From positions 28,520,001-28,584,000 of the forward strand of contig JBANAY010000003.1 of NCBI GenBank assembly GCA_037952775.1: DNA of 64,000 nt. Reading direction: 5' to 3'. The DNA comes from Clonostachys chloroleuca. Taxonomy: Eukaryota > Ascomycota > Sordariomycetes > Hypocreales > Bionectriaceae. Shown piece by piece: positions 33,567 to 45,783 of the stretch; position 1 is the first letter of the stretch; each line of letters begins with the position of its first letter. The position numbers and the translations under genes are program-made. Below the pieces are notes generated by a model. That model had not been told where the DNA came from and did no database searches. It worked only from the letters and a program-made list of their open reading frames with translations.

Positions 33567-35813
33567 ATGCGACCCCAAAGCACCGAGGGGATCAACGACC
33601 CCGCCTACGACTATCCCGAAGATTTCCATGATGAGGGAGGAGATGGAGATTTAGGGGGAGAATCGCCTTCACTGGCGAAAAATCCCCTGCTGGCGCCGGA
33701 GGAGATAGAGTTGAAGTCGTGGGATGACAAGGGCAGCATGGTCATCAACCACAAGGAGCCCAAGAAGACAGTGGTCAGCAACAGCAGACTGCTAGTCCTT
33801 TGGTGCTTTGCGTTGTTCCACCTCCCCGCCATCGCAATCACAGTTGCGCTGCTCGCCCTTTACATCAAGCAGGTCCAGTGGAATCCTGGCCACCCAACCA
33901 GCGAGGAGCTGAGCATCCTCCAGTTCGCAGCCAAGGCACACGAGACGTTCATTCTGCTCTCCTTGACTGAGGTGCTTCTGTATAGGATTCGTTCGTGTCT
34001 TTTAGGGGAAGAGGGTATCCCCATTGGGTTTCTTGCGTCGGCACATTATATTGTTGCGCCATTCAACTACCTGTTCAGCCGGGAGTTCTGGGGCACCGCG
34101 TTTACATTTACGACGAGACGTCTTTCGCACGGGATTACAGTTGGGTTGTTTATACTGCTGGTGGCCATCGGTATTGGTGCAAGCCCATTCTCTGCCATTG
34201 CCTGCATTCCTCGCCTTCTCTGGTGGGAGGTCGGCAATTCCACCCAGGTCGGCGGCCCAGAGGCAACAACCCAATATATCCATCCCGGAACTGTGTTCCA
34301 GATGAACCTGACGGCCCCGTATCATGTACCGTCGCATTCACTGATATGCGGGATCATGGAGTCTAACTCACCAGGGTCTTGTCGTCAGACGAGCGTAGAG
34401 CCGATGATTAACGAGTTGTTTTCTGTTGTCTTTGGTGACGAGCCGTATATCCCGCATATTGAGAACATCACCAGCACAAGGAGCGGGTTCCCCGAGAACG
34501 CGCGCCCCATCTCCTTGACAGTGTCTCGCTCGGTGCCTACGTCCCCCAAACCGTTTGGGGCTGCGTTTGCGACAGCGTCGATGTACTTCACCAGTCTGGC
34601 ATTAATCAACGCGAGGAAATTCTTCCCCCAGGAAGACAGGAATACGCCTGGGATGCTCCAGTCGCGGCCGTCAAAGGCGGACGAGTTCCCTCTGGGTAAG
34701 TGGAAGCAGCCGCTCGTAGCCGTCAACTGCAACGCGACATTGCGCAAGAAGGACTCTGTCCCCTCCAAGGACAACATGATCAAGTTTAGCTTCTATGAGA
34801 ATTCGTTCCATAAGAACTTTTCGCTCGAGCTGGAAAAGGGCGCGGGGGACCTGAAATTTCTGGAGGAGTTCGGCAACGGGTCCGCCTCGTTCAACCCTGT
34901 TTTTCTCGACATTCAGGACAAGGTTGATGTGCCGATCAGCGCCGCTATCCTGTTCGCAGGCAATGTGTCCAGCAGTCCCGGCTCAGCATCTTCGACTTCC
35001 CTCTGTCTTGTCCAAGCTCGGTGGGTGGAGGCAGAGGCGTGGATGAACGTGAATGAATCCCCCAACACGCATGTCCAGCTGGAAGTGCCGTTACCAGACG
35101 TGCCGGAATTCATGACTGAAACATCAACAACGGAGAATGTAATTCAGCTGGGGCACGAGTGGCTAGGCGCCATGAACGCTATCGCAGATAGCCAGAACTT
35201 CACACAGTCTGTGTCGGCGTACGGCGAGGCGTGGAGGATCTGCAGGACACAGTCACTGCCGTACTGCATGCCTGTTTTCATTTCGGTCTATCTAACTGAC
35301 TTCTTGACGTTTGTGGGAGAGCTCCAGACGTATATACCGCCAACTAATCCGGACCACAACCCAGCGGCTACGCCTCCGGATGCTGACCAAGTTATTATTG
35401 ACATGATATACTCGCGATACAGGTCTGGATATTCATTCAAGGACAGCATGCCAATCCCAATAGCATTCGCCGTACTGCTGCTGCATGCCATCATCGCAAT
35501 CGCGCAGACGATTTGGATTCTGGCCGCGCGAGACCCTTGGTATAGCGTCGCATGGGAGAGCTTTGGGGAGATGATTGCCCTCGCACTGCGGTCTAAAGAC
35601 CCGGGAGGGCTTCACAACATAGGGGGAGGCATCAAGAGTTCCAAGACCTGGAGCACGAGGGTCGCGGTAAGGGAAGTAAGCACAGAAGGCCGTCGGCTGG
35701 AATTGGTTATGTGTAGCAGTATCCCGAGCCAAGAAGGCACATATGTATCTAGCCCCGACCCTGCCCGACATGCTGCCTTGCGACGTGTTCGTACTGGGAT
35801 GCAGTATAGCTGA
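33567..35813 (+). CDS. Large multi-pass membrane protein with glycosylated extracellular domain
   Basis: Single exon of 748 aa. An acidic, probably cytosolic N-terminus (residues 1-70) is followed by hydrophobic helices at about 74-98 (LLVLWCFALFHLPAIAITVA), 117-135, 150-170 and 190-215 (GLFILLVAIGIGASPF). A large loop (about 220-625) carries many N-glycosylation sequons (NST, NLT, NIT, NAT, NFS, NGS, NVS, NFT) and several Cys, so it is probably outside the cell. A last helix lies at about 629-652 (AFAVLLLHAIIAIAQTIWIL), followed by a cytosolic tail. This layout is common among uncharacterised membrane proteins of filamentous ascomycetes; a sensor or wall-related role is speculation. Confidence 0.75.
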   Translation: MRPQSTEGINDPAYDYPEDFHDEGGDGDLGGESPSLAKNPLLAPEEIELKSWDDKGSMVINHKEPKKTVVSNSRLLVLWCFALFHLPAIAITVALLALYIKQVQWNPGHPTSEELSILQFAAKAHETFILLSLTEVLLYRIRSCLLGEEGIPIGFLASAHYIVAPFNYLFSREFWGTAFTFTTRRLSHGITVGLFILLVAIGIGASPFSAIACIPRLLWWEVGNSTQVGGPEATTQYIHPGTVFQMNLTAPYHVPSHSLICGIMESNSPGSCRQTSVEPMINELFSVVFGDEPYIPHIENITSTRSGFPENARPISLTVSRSVPTSPKPFGAAFATASMYFTSLALINARKFFPQEDRNTPGMLQSRPSKADEFPLGKWKQPLVAVNCNATLRKKDSVPSKDNMIKFSFYENSFHKNFSLELEKGAGDLKFLEEFGNGSASFNPVFLDIQDKVDVPISAAILFAGNVSSSPGSASSTSLCLVQARWVEAEAWMNVNESPNTHVQLEVPLPDVPEFMTETSTTENVIQLGHEWLGAMNAIADSQNFTQSVSAYGEAWRICRTQSLPYCMPVFISVYLTDFLTFVGELQTYIPPTNPDHNPAATPPDADQVIIDMIYSRYRSGYSFKDSMPIPIAFAVLLLHAIIAIAQTIWILAARDPWYSVAWESFGEMIALALRSKDPGGLHNIGGGIKSSKTWSTRVAVREVSTEGRRLELVMCSSIPSQEGTYVSSPDPARHAALRRVRTGMQYS

Positions 35814-36248
35814 ATATTAAGTTTGAGTGCCGACCAAGGTTCATCCTGGTGATATCCCGAACGCCAAGGGTCGTTTTAAATACCGTGAGTGTCACTATTA
35901 CTGATTCAGATGTTTCTGGGCAGATGTCTGTGCTGGAGAGAACAGACAATGACTCTTGCATCTGCCGTATGAATCAAGAACTCCGGATAATTTGCCTCGT
36001 GTTACCGAGCTCCCATATCAATTCTCATCCACCTGAGTTAGAGATGTACCTCACCTTATAATGACAGCCTTTGCTTCTTGAAGGTACGCTTGGATATTAT
36101 CTGCTATTTTATTGATCTTCCATGTCTCATAATATCCCAGTTAATCATGTAAGAGATTGAAACAAATCAAAACTTTAAGTACATCAACAGACAATCTCAT
36201 GCCCATTTTCCCCATTGAACCTCCTGGCTAAACAACTACCTAGGAAGC
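35814..36248. other. Convergent intergenic region
   Basis: Lies between the 3' ends of the membrane-protein gene and the P450 gene; no element recognised. Confidence 0.4.
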
Positions 36249-38038
36249 CTAGTGTTTTGGGTTTAGGCCATACTTCTTCAGAAGTAGATGGTCTCGGCCG
36301 TCTTTTATCCCAGCTGGAAGATTGCTCCTAATCAGCAGCGCATGAGCTTCACTCCTCGGAGTGAGCTGATAAGGATATTCTTTCGGATGAGCAACAATTC
36401 CAGGTTGAACCTCCAGTATTGGGTCAATTTCAACCCCCTGGCTGTCAACAGCTTTGTTGATGTTGAAAACGGCAATCGTTTGAGCTATCGTTAGAAAGAG
36501 ACTTTGGTCAGCGAATATGCGAGCAGGACAAATCCTGCGTCCTAGCCCGAACACATATTCCTTGGGATCAAGCTCATTGTATGGAGCCATGTATCGTTCT
36601 GGTAGGAAGGCTTCCGGGTCGTGGTAAACACGTGTGTCCCGCGTATAGGCGAAGGTGTTTGCGATCACAGCAGCTCCCTTGGGTATGAAATAGCCTTGGA
36701 AGACTTGATCTTCATCACTTGAATGTGCAAGGCCTTGCGGTATGACAGACTGCCATCGGTACGCTTCTTTTATGATGCCATCAATGTATGGCAGTTGATC
36801 TTGGTCCGCGAAAGTGGGAAGCCGATTTGGCCCTATCACCCTGTCGATTTCTTCGTGGGCCTTGGCAACAACACCGGGGTACTTTACCAGAGCTAGATAT
36901 AGAAATAACAAGGTCGAGTATGTCGTGTCGGCTCCACCCGAAAATAGTGCCACTGCTGAATACTTGATAGTATTCTCATATTCAGGGTTTAGTTTCTCCT
37001 CCTCCGTTTTTGATAGAAGACTGGACACGTAAGATGGCTGGCATGATTTGTCTCCAAGTTGACGTTTGACGAATTGAAATGGAATATTGACTGCTTCTAG
37101 GACCTCCCGGTTCCATCCGATTGCTGTTTGCTTGAAGCCCGCACCCGGACACCAGGCTGGAGTATGTCGTAGAATAGGGAAAGCATCCACAAGCCAACCT
37201 CCTGGCATAACGGCAGCTCCGAGTCGATCCAACATACGCCGAACAACAAACAACAGCGGGTCATGAATACTGGTATTGATGTCGTATCCATAGGTGAGTT
37301 TCAAGATGATAGCAGCGCCTTGACTGTTATCAAACGTTAATCTTCACTCTCCGCTCCTATGGTATGAGGCAGATTAATGAATAAGAAGGGATAAAGAGAG
37401 GAACAATAAGGCATACATTTCTATATTTTTGAACAGATTCTCAGGGAATTCCAACATCCTAACCAGAGTTCGGCCGACTTCTCTCTCTATAAGTGATTGC
37501 GTCGATTGGACAGCTTGTTTTGATCCAATGTGCTGGAGGATCAGCTTTCGATGAAGACGCAGAGTTTCTCCATATGGCTGTCCAATGGTAAATTGACCAA
37601 AGCCACACCTATTCCAAGAAGTCAGTATACCAAGAGTCATGGTCGTGAAAGCAATGATATTCCATCGCCAAATCGAGTGACGGGCAGGATAGATGGTCTT
37701 TACTCACATGCGCCACCCAAACTCTAGCCATGGCCGTGAGGAGTTCTTGGCCCCTCCTTTGTCGAGTAATTCAACTGCCAGGCTTCTGTCGTGTAAAACG
37801 ACGATGGTTTGCCCCATGGCTGTTATTGATGTAATGGGCCCGTATTTCTCATGGTGAGACTCCCAATGCCTCGATTCTGGAAGTCCCTTTGGGGGAGATC
37901 CAGCACGTTTCCAACAATTGGGAGTGGCTTTGGGCCAGGAGGAAGGCTTATGCGAGATTTACGTCGCCATGTTTCATAGGCAAGACACAAGCCAGAAATG
38001 GCTATGGCAGATTGCGCCAGAAGGATTATATTCAACAT
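36249..38038 (-). CDS. Cytochrome P450 (OrdA/CYP64-like), one frame break in exon 1
   Basis: Exons on the minus strand: 38038-37708, 37608-37417 and 37323-36249 (about 532 aa). An N-terminal membrane anchor is followed by LPPGPKPLPIVGNV. The frame then breaks: the exon continues in another frame as LPPKGLPES and YGPITSITAMGQTIVVLHD, which is what the family shows. The switch lies in a run of five C; six would restore it, and the summed exons are exactly one base short. Later motifs are intact: I-helix SGGADTTYS, ExxR in KEAYRW, and heme loop FGLGRRICPAR with the Cys ligand (Ala where most members have Gly). OrdA-like enzymes oxidise polyketides and other small molecules at the ER. The substrate here is unknown. 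No cluster partners are adjacent. Confidence 0.8.
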
Positions 38039-38110
38039 GATTGAATCTCAGAGAGTTGTTAGAATTGCGGCTCCATCAAATCCCACAAAGCTGAGGAGTT
38101 TACCACCACT

Positions 38111-38118
38111 CTTTATAA
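38111..38118 (-). promoter_or_regulatory. TATA-like box of the P450 gene
   Basis: The minus strand reads TTATAAAG about 73 bp before the ATG at 38038. Confidence 0.4.
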
Positions 38119-39959
38119 TTTGCCTCATACCAAATCCAGTGTAGTAAGTTTCACGTATCACAATAATGCCGTGTCCGTGAACGGAACGTTTTCCGCAGGA
38201 GAGTTGCAGATGGATGACTGTGTCTTTCCCATATTAGGCATGATACTACGACTAGGTGGCTTGGACCCCGTTTGTCGATCGGGTTTCTTTTGGCATAAAG
38301 TGCATTAATAGGTGGGTGCCGTAGCACTGAAGTACTTTTCGTTTGCCCACGGGTGTTGGGTATACCGATAGCTGAGGGGAGCAAATGCAAGCAACCCCTC
38401 ATGACCGAGATTAAGATGCAGAATACTTGCATACGCGGTGACGGAAACATGCATAGCTTGTACATGTGGTCCAATAAGCGGCTAGCGACAGATATTGATC
38501 TCAATCCAAGCTACACCCTACGTGATTCACATGATGGTCGGTTCAGCTGTATGCAGGTAATCAATATAAGCATGATCTGCTTGGCCCTAACATGTTTTGG
38601 GACAGCACTTCGTGGCAGTCGAGTTTAGGACACCTTGAGCTTACTCAAGAGATCCCTTGCTCCTTGCTCCTTTCTTTGACGTACTATTCTTGGATGAAAC
38701 TGCGAGGCTGCGGTAGTGGCTGTAATCTGCCCATTTTGCGAGGGACTGGTAATATTGGATAGACATGATATGAACAACATGGGCCAATCACGCAACCACA
38801 TGGTCCTCAACGGGATCGACGTGTGACCTCTCTCAATGTACGTAATTGTGCATGGCATAGCAAGCTTGGGACCCCTACTAATATATGCAACTCTATCTTA
38901 CAAATCAATATTGCAACCTCGATCAGATATATTGCATATCAGGCTCTCAGTTAACGCTTCTTGGCATCCGCTACGTGTCCCCTGTTGCTAAGATTCGCCT
39001 AACATGAGGGCTCGAGACCGATGATCTTGCCATATTGATGTTTCTCGTATCCTCCCATTCCTTGGCCATCGACGTAGCTAAGTCACGCGGTGGTCGTCAT
39101 TCTGTAAATTGGCCCACATCATCTACGGAAGGCAATCGAAGCTCTGAGCTCGAGAGAATTTACCCCGACTACGGGACCACCCGCGGACATGGGGTAAGGT
39201 TACACTGCAGACATTGCGCTTAAAGTTGCTCTTTATTTCAGGCCAAGGCGTTGTTCTGTCCCTGGCCAGTACATTGATGTTGGATTCGGTGCCAGGGGGT
39301 CTTGATAGCAATGATGGGATCGATAGGTGGACAAAAATGGATAAAGAATTATGCATCGCAAAGTCAGCCTCAGGGTGCTTTTGCAACCGCCAAGCTCTTG
39401 TAGTCAACACTCTGCTGCCTTACGTGTTGTGTCATAACTACAAAACCCTAGTCTTTGGAGCTAAACGACTGGATTTGCCTTGCGATATTATGGGAATTTC
39501 TTCCTTGTATCATAGGCTATAAAAAAGGCTATTGCCACGAGCGCGGAGAGGTATTCACTTGCAGCTTCTAGGGCAAAAAGCTACTTGCTGCTCTTCGCTA
39601 CAAAGACTGATGCTGTAGGTGGTATGTAGAATGACTAGAGATTCTCACTAAGCCTACCATCAACGCAGGCCCATCTTGCCTCACTGAGGCTTCTGTGGCC
39701 ATGATGGCATGTGAAAAATGGACAAATAAGAGGCGGCGGTACGTTGGCCCAGTAAGCAAGGCTCCGCCGCATATGTCAATACAACAAAGGTCCAGTAAGC
39801 AAGACCGTGCTCTCATGCTCCTCATGCAGGGAGAATGGATTAACCCGCCCAAGTGACTTGTTCTTGCGCCAATAACTCGTGTTTTCGCCACTCTCGCCTG
39901 CTCGCTGCTTCCGCTGTGTGAGCGTCAACTGCGGAAGCATCCGCCCATAATCCGACGCT
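38119..39959. other. Gene-free stretch
   Basis: Frames of 60-115 codons on both strands show no domain, signal peptide or splice support. No repeat recognised. Confidence 0.4.
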
Positions 39960-41939
39960 ATGGCTGCAGAAAGGTGCTTTGACGAGACGTTCGTAGCCCC
40001 CTCAGTGGCTTCCTGGAGGCCAGGCGTTTTGGTATCGCCAGAAGACGGGAGAAAAGACTTTCAAACTTATCCTCGTCGATATTCCGCGAAAGACAACTCG
40101 TGGTGCGTTCGACCACGCGCAGCTTGCCAACGCACTGGAGAAATGCGTAGGAGGAACGAGAATTGATTCTAAAGCGCTCCCATTTTCTTGGATAGAGCTT
40201 GTTGAAATAGGCAGCCTGTGGCTCAAAGATAAGGATGGAACTGATTCAACTCTCCGAGCCAAACAGAAATGGCTCTCGCTATGCAAATGAGACGCTCTAT
40301 GCATCTCCCGATAAGAAACATCTTGTCGCTTGGCAGTTTACCAGCCCCACTGAAACTGAAGAGTTCTGGATTGACTATAGCCCCGATAATTCAAAACACC
40401 CACGGTTGATTGAAAACCCCGAGCAACCTGATGACCCAGGGTTTGACCGGCCTCGGTTATTTGATCTTGCCTTGAAATGCGAGATCAAGACGGCAGACAA
40501 CGTCTTTTTGGATCAGTTCAGTTACACCATCTAGGATGGAGTCCGGATAGTTCAGAGTACCGTCTTTTATTTGATGGATGTGGACATCAGGTTTTAAAAA
40601 TCCTGGGTATCGACCAAACCGGATCAATCCGAGTGTTGCATAAGGAAGAGAGTCGGACATTTATTGATGTTGCATCCAAGATGTACTATAAGCTGCTTAA
40701 CAAATCTGACAGACTGCTTTGGGCCAGCGAGAGAGATGGATATAATCACCTCTATCCCTCTATCTGGTCGATTTACAACAGGGCAGAGTACCAGGTCAGG
40801 TCACGCAGGGGCACTGGAAAGTGCATATGGTTGAAGCAATTGACGAAGAGAATGAGCAAGTCTGGATTTCTACCTATGGGCTTCATAAAAATGAAGAACC
40901 CTATCATATGCACCTAGTACGTGTCAATTTTGATGGCTCTAATGTTCAGCCCCTAACAGAGGGCGATGGAAAGCATTCATGGAGCTGGCCGATGGATAGT
41001 CAGAAGTATTTTGTTCATTCTTGGTCCCGGGTTGACATTCCACCACAAACCATGGTTCGGTGCGGCGTAACAGGTATCCCCATATTGAAAATCGAGGGGA
41101 TAACTGCCAAGACATCAAAACAAAAGGGTTGGTTTCCTCCAGAGCGATTTCAATGCCCTGGTCGAGACGGCATAACACCTATATACGGTATAATCATCAA
41201 ACCATCCAACTTCAGCAAGATCAAGGCCCACAAGTGTCAGATTGTCGAAGAAATTTATGCAGGGCCATATGACTTATTCACACCGAAGAGTTTTGGTGAA
41301 GCGATACAGCATACTACATGGCCAAGATGCGGCTACGTGTCTGTCCAAGTACATGGTATGGGCACCAATGGGCGGTCTAAGAAATTCCACGACGTCTGCT
41401 ATAAAAGTCTCACGGATGCTGGGTTTCCAGACCGCATCATATGGATGAAAGAGGCAGCCAAGACCCGCCCCTGGATGGACCTCAGTCGGGTAGGGATAGT
41501 AGGCTCACCTGAAGGAGGTGTAAACGCTGCCGCTGCTTTACTACACCACACTGATTTCTATAAAGTTGCCATTTCGAGCTCTGGTGCGCATGACCAGACC
41601 CTTTCTAACTTGTGGTGGTCGGAGCAGTGGCTGGGTTATCCAGCCGATGAGGCGGCCGTTGAAAATTCAAACACAACCCACGCGCAGAGGCTCCCTGAAA
41701 AGGCAAAACTAATGCTCATTGCCGGAGGTATGGATCATGCGCTGAACCCTGCATCGGTTATGAGGTTCGTCCAGGAACTCAATAAGTACAACAAGACGTA
41801 CGAGTTGATTTTTATTCCGGATTGGGGGCATGAATGCGGCTCAGAACCTTATGCGCTCATGCGAGCAGAAGTATTCTTGAAAACCAACTTGGGCTCTCGG
41901 ATAGGGCTTGGGACTTATGTTAGTACGGTCTCTATATAG
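39960..41939 (+). pseudogene. S9-family prolyl oligopeptidase/DPP-IV-like gene, multiply frameshifted
   Basis: Family-like sequence runs through all three frames in order, with changes near 40015, 40250, 40525 and 40795. The N-terminal beta-propeller part is recognisable (FWYR, FDHAQLANAL, RPRLFDL, GWSPDSSEYR, WASERDGYNHLY, STYGL, NFDGSNV, GDGKHSWSW), followed by an alpha/beta-hydrolase part (EEIYAGPYD, GMGTNGRSKKFHD, RPWMDLSRVGI). The break at 40795 is a 5-bp tandem duplication (AGGTC at 40793-40797 and 40798-40802). At the nucleophile elbow, where relatives have GxSxGG, this copy reads GSPEGG, so the Ser position holds Pro; the Asp (GGMDHALNP) and His (DWGHECG) regions remain. An intact relative would cleave peptides from their N-terminus. 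This copy is almost certainly inactive. Confidence 0.75.
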
Positions 41940-42841
41940 CTGCCATATCAAGTCAAGCTAAGGCGGCTGGCGCGGTGCTCTGCGACAAGACCAAAGGTTG
42001 ACGAAGTCGTATTTCACAACCAGTAACCAGTAAACGTTTGGCTTCTATTTCTAGGTGGCTGAATCTTGCTTGGTGCAACTTGCTCTTGCCAAAAATGAGG
42101 ATGGGAGGATAGTAGTTTCCAAATGGGTAGAATGTAGGAAGTCGAATGGTCATAGAGCATGATAATGAGAAGGGGTTATCACGCCTGGAAAGAGCTTTAC
42201 AAGGTTCTTCGTTTGTGCCGAGCTCTAGATTTATGAGCACAAGCAATAACGTCGAATCTGGGGCTCAGCCGCATCTACAGGCCTCCGGTCTTAATTTAAT
42301 CATGCTACAACACTGGATACAAGGGTCTGATCATGCGCACCAGAGCTAGCAAAGGTGGACCTGTGAGGAGATGTGTCTGTCCTGACAGGAGGTCACAACG
42401 GGGTTAGCGCTCCATAATGCGTGAAATTTTGCCATGCAGTTTATCACTATAAACCCCTTAAAGATACCTCCTGGATTTTGAATAAGGGAGGCAGGAACGA
42501 TCGCTTGATACATAAGAGTCAGCCAAGCAGGGGTTATTGAGCGATGATAGCAGAGCACACAACCACAAGAGATTGAATACACACACATTATTGACCCAAA
42601 TAAGCACTTGTCATTATCCGTATCCGCTGAATCCAGTTGATTAATACTAACACAATAAGCAGAGCAATGTGGCCAGCTTATGGCCTTGCCCCTCAAAGAC
42701 GAATCTGCCTTGTTAGTTTCTAGTTAACTCGCCTTTGCTTTTGCAGCCTTCCAAGAGCTGTTTAACGTTCCTCGGGACTTGAACTCTCTAAATTGGATGG
42801 ATGTATCACTACTTCGCAGGCCATCAAAACAATAAGGTGCA
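41940..42841. other. Gene-free stretch
   Basis: No supported gene or repeat between the two pseudogenes. Confidence 0.4.
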
Positions 42842-45752
42842 ATGTCTAGCAACAAATCGAGCCACAACGACTACTCTATCGGATGGATATGCGCATTGCC
42901 AAAGGAGCAAACTGCGGCGAAGGCTATGCTGGACAAGTTTCACGGCCCTCTCAGCAAGGCCAAGGAGGACCATAACGCGTATACGCTGGGTTCAATCGGC
43001 AAACACAACATCGTCATAGCCTGCCTCCCTCGAGGGGAAATGGGGACCAACTCAGCGGCAGTTTCTGCGACACAAATGGCTCACACGTTTCCAGCTATCA
43101 AGGTCGGCCTTATGGTTGGGATTGGAGGCGGCGTCCCACCTACCGTCAAACTTGGCGATGTGGTGGTTAGTACACCTGTTGACCAATATCCTGGCGTTGT
43201 TCAATGGGATTTCGGCAAGGCCGAAAAGGATGGCAAGTTCAGAAGGACTGGCGCTCTTAATAAACCCCCAACGGCGCTATTGACCGCATTGACACAGGTG
43301 GAGAGTGATCATGAGATGTACGGATCGCATATTTCTCAGTACCTGGACGAGCTTAAGGAAAATTTTTCCAAAATTAGCAACCAAGTATACCTGGTCTGAC
43401 GCTAGGAAAGATCCTTTGCAAGATGAAGAGGCATGTAATTCTGGCCCCGAGGATGTTATTGTCCATTACGGGCTGATTGCATCCGGGAACAAGGTTGTTA
43501 AGGATGCCAACACCCGTGATGAAATTAACGAGATGCTGGGAAGGAATGTTCTGTTTTGAGATGGAAGCGGCAGGACTAACGGATTTCCCCTGTCTGGTTA
43601 TCAGAGGAATATGTGACTATGCGGACTCAGGCAAGACCAACGATTGGCAAGAATACGCCGCGGCTGTAGCGGCGGCATTTGCCAAGGAATTACTCAGCTA
43701 CATCCAGCCAAACGACTTTGAGGGAGAACTACCAATGAAAGATGCACTTGACAGGAGTGAGTACCTTTGCTGTACACAAATGAGATGGCATAGGGGCTAA
43801 CAATGAAGCAGTCCATGCCGATCTAGCGACCACTCATGGGGATGTCACGTATATCCGATCGAAGATGGAAAACAAAGACGATGAAAAGATTCTAGACTGG
43901 CTCACATCGATAAATTATGGACAACAACAGAGTGACCACTTTAAACGGCTGCAGCCGGGAACTGGGGAATGGCTAATCGACTCGAAAGAATTCAAATACT
44001 GGTTGAATACCGCTAACCAGACGCTTTTCTGCCCAGGCATCCCCGGGGCCGGCAAAACAGCTCTAACTTCGATGATGATCAATCATATCAATTCCAAGTT
44101 CAGTAGCGATGCTAAAATTGGAATTGCTTACATATACTGCAGTTACCGGTAGCAGGAAGAGCAAAGAACCGGAAAACTGTCAGCCAGTGTGCTGAGGCAG
44201 CTGACTCAACGCGTTCATCCATTGCCAGACAGCCTGAAGAATCTATACAACACGCATGGAACTACACTGATTAGGCCGTCCGAGGATGAACTGCTTGAAG
44301 CTCTTCATCTTGTTCTGCCGAGATATTGGCGAGTCTTCCTCGTGATCGATGCACTTGATGGATGCCAAACATCCAATAACCGCATTGTCAACTTCCTTGA
44401 TAAGCTTGTCGAACTCCAAAGGAAACATGGGATAAACATTTTTGCCACGTCACGATAAATTCTACACATTGTCAATTACTTCGGAAGCAGCGTGTCACTA
44501 GAGATTCGTGCTCGCCAGGATGATGTAACCAATACATCAATGGCCAGATGGATCAATTGCCGAACCACATTCAAGCCAACGCAAAGCTGCAAGAAGAAAT
44601 CAGGACCGAAATTGTAGATGCTGTAGACGGAATGTACGTATGCGAAAGCTTTGAAGTATGCTATGGCCACTAAACGCTATTAGGTTCCTCGCACAAATTT
44701 ATATCGGTTTTCTCAACGACAAGATGACACCCAACGACGTGAGGGCAAGTTTGGTAGGGTTTCGGAACCAACGGCAAACCCGTGGCGAAGACGGTCAAGA
44801 TCAAGTACTCTATCATGCATACAGCCAAGCGATGCAGAGAATCAATAGCCAGCTGGAGGGGTTCAAGAACCTCGCAATGAAGGTTTTATTCTGGACTACA
44901 TGCGCGATGAGGCAGCTTACCACTGTGGAGCTTCAGCATGCTCTTGCAACTAAGCTCAAACAATCCGAATTTGATCATGATGATATCCCCCAGGTCGAAG
45001 ACATGGTCTCCGTCTGTGCTGGATTGGTAACGTTGGATGAAGGTGGCCTCATTGTTCGACCGGTTCACGATACGACACAGATATTCCTCCAAACAACGCT
45101 AGAATCCTCGTACCCAGCTTTACAGAGCTTGCCTACAGGGATCTGCATTTCCTATCTCTCATTTGCCGAATTTAGGGCTGGACCATGCGAAGCCCTTGAA
45201 GAATTTGAGGACCGATTACTGCGCAATCCGCTCTACGACTATGCTGCAAAGAATTGGGCCCATCATGCAATCAAAGACCCGAAATCAGTTGAAGCTGTGA
45301 TTGAATTTCTTCAAAATGCTTCTACTAGCGAGGCAGCCAGTCAAGTATTCTTGATAGAGGAGACAGGGTCATGGTGGGAGTCAAAACAGAACTTCGGCGA
45401 GACCCTTACAGGAATGCACCTGGCTGCATACTTTGGACTGGATATAATCCTGAAGGAATTGGTGACTATTGGGCACAGCCCCAACGTGCTGAATAATTGC
45501 GATAAGAGTCCTATTTGGTATGCAGCAATGAATGGAAAGGCTGACACGATGAATCTTCTCTTGACAGCTGGAGCCGACGTCGATGGCGGGTCTAGTGCGT
45601 CAACGGCACTCCACGAAGCATGCCGCATTGGCAGCCTGGGGACTGTGAAGTTACTTTTGACTGCAGGAGCCAATATTGAAGCTAGGAGTGGATCTTGGGA
45701 GGGATATACACCACTCCAAATCGCAGCTGACAAGGGCCATCTCGAGATTGTA

Positions 45753-45783
45753 CAGTGGGTTCAAAAAGTTCCGCGAAATTTTT
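45753..45783 (+). repeat. Left terminal inverted repeat of the Tc1/mariner relic
   Basis: Starts CAGTGGGTTCAAAAAGTTCC, directly after the target TA. It matches the right end over about 30 bp except one substitution, one A of length difference and the innermost bases. Confidence 0.85.

Noticed and set aside
39960..41939. Introns as the explanation for the frame changes in the S9 peptidase gene
   Set aside because: The family-like sequence is continuous across the changes, and one change is a clear 5-bp duplication; no GT...AG of usable length fits.
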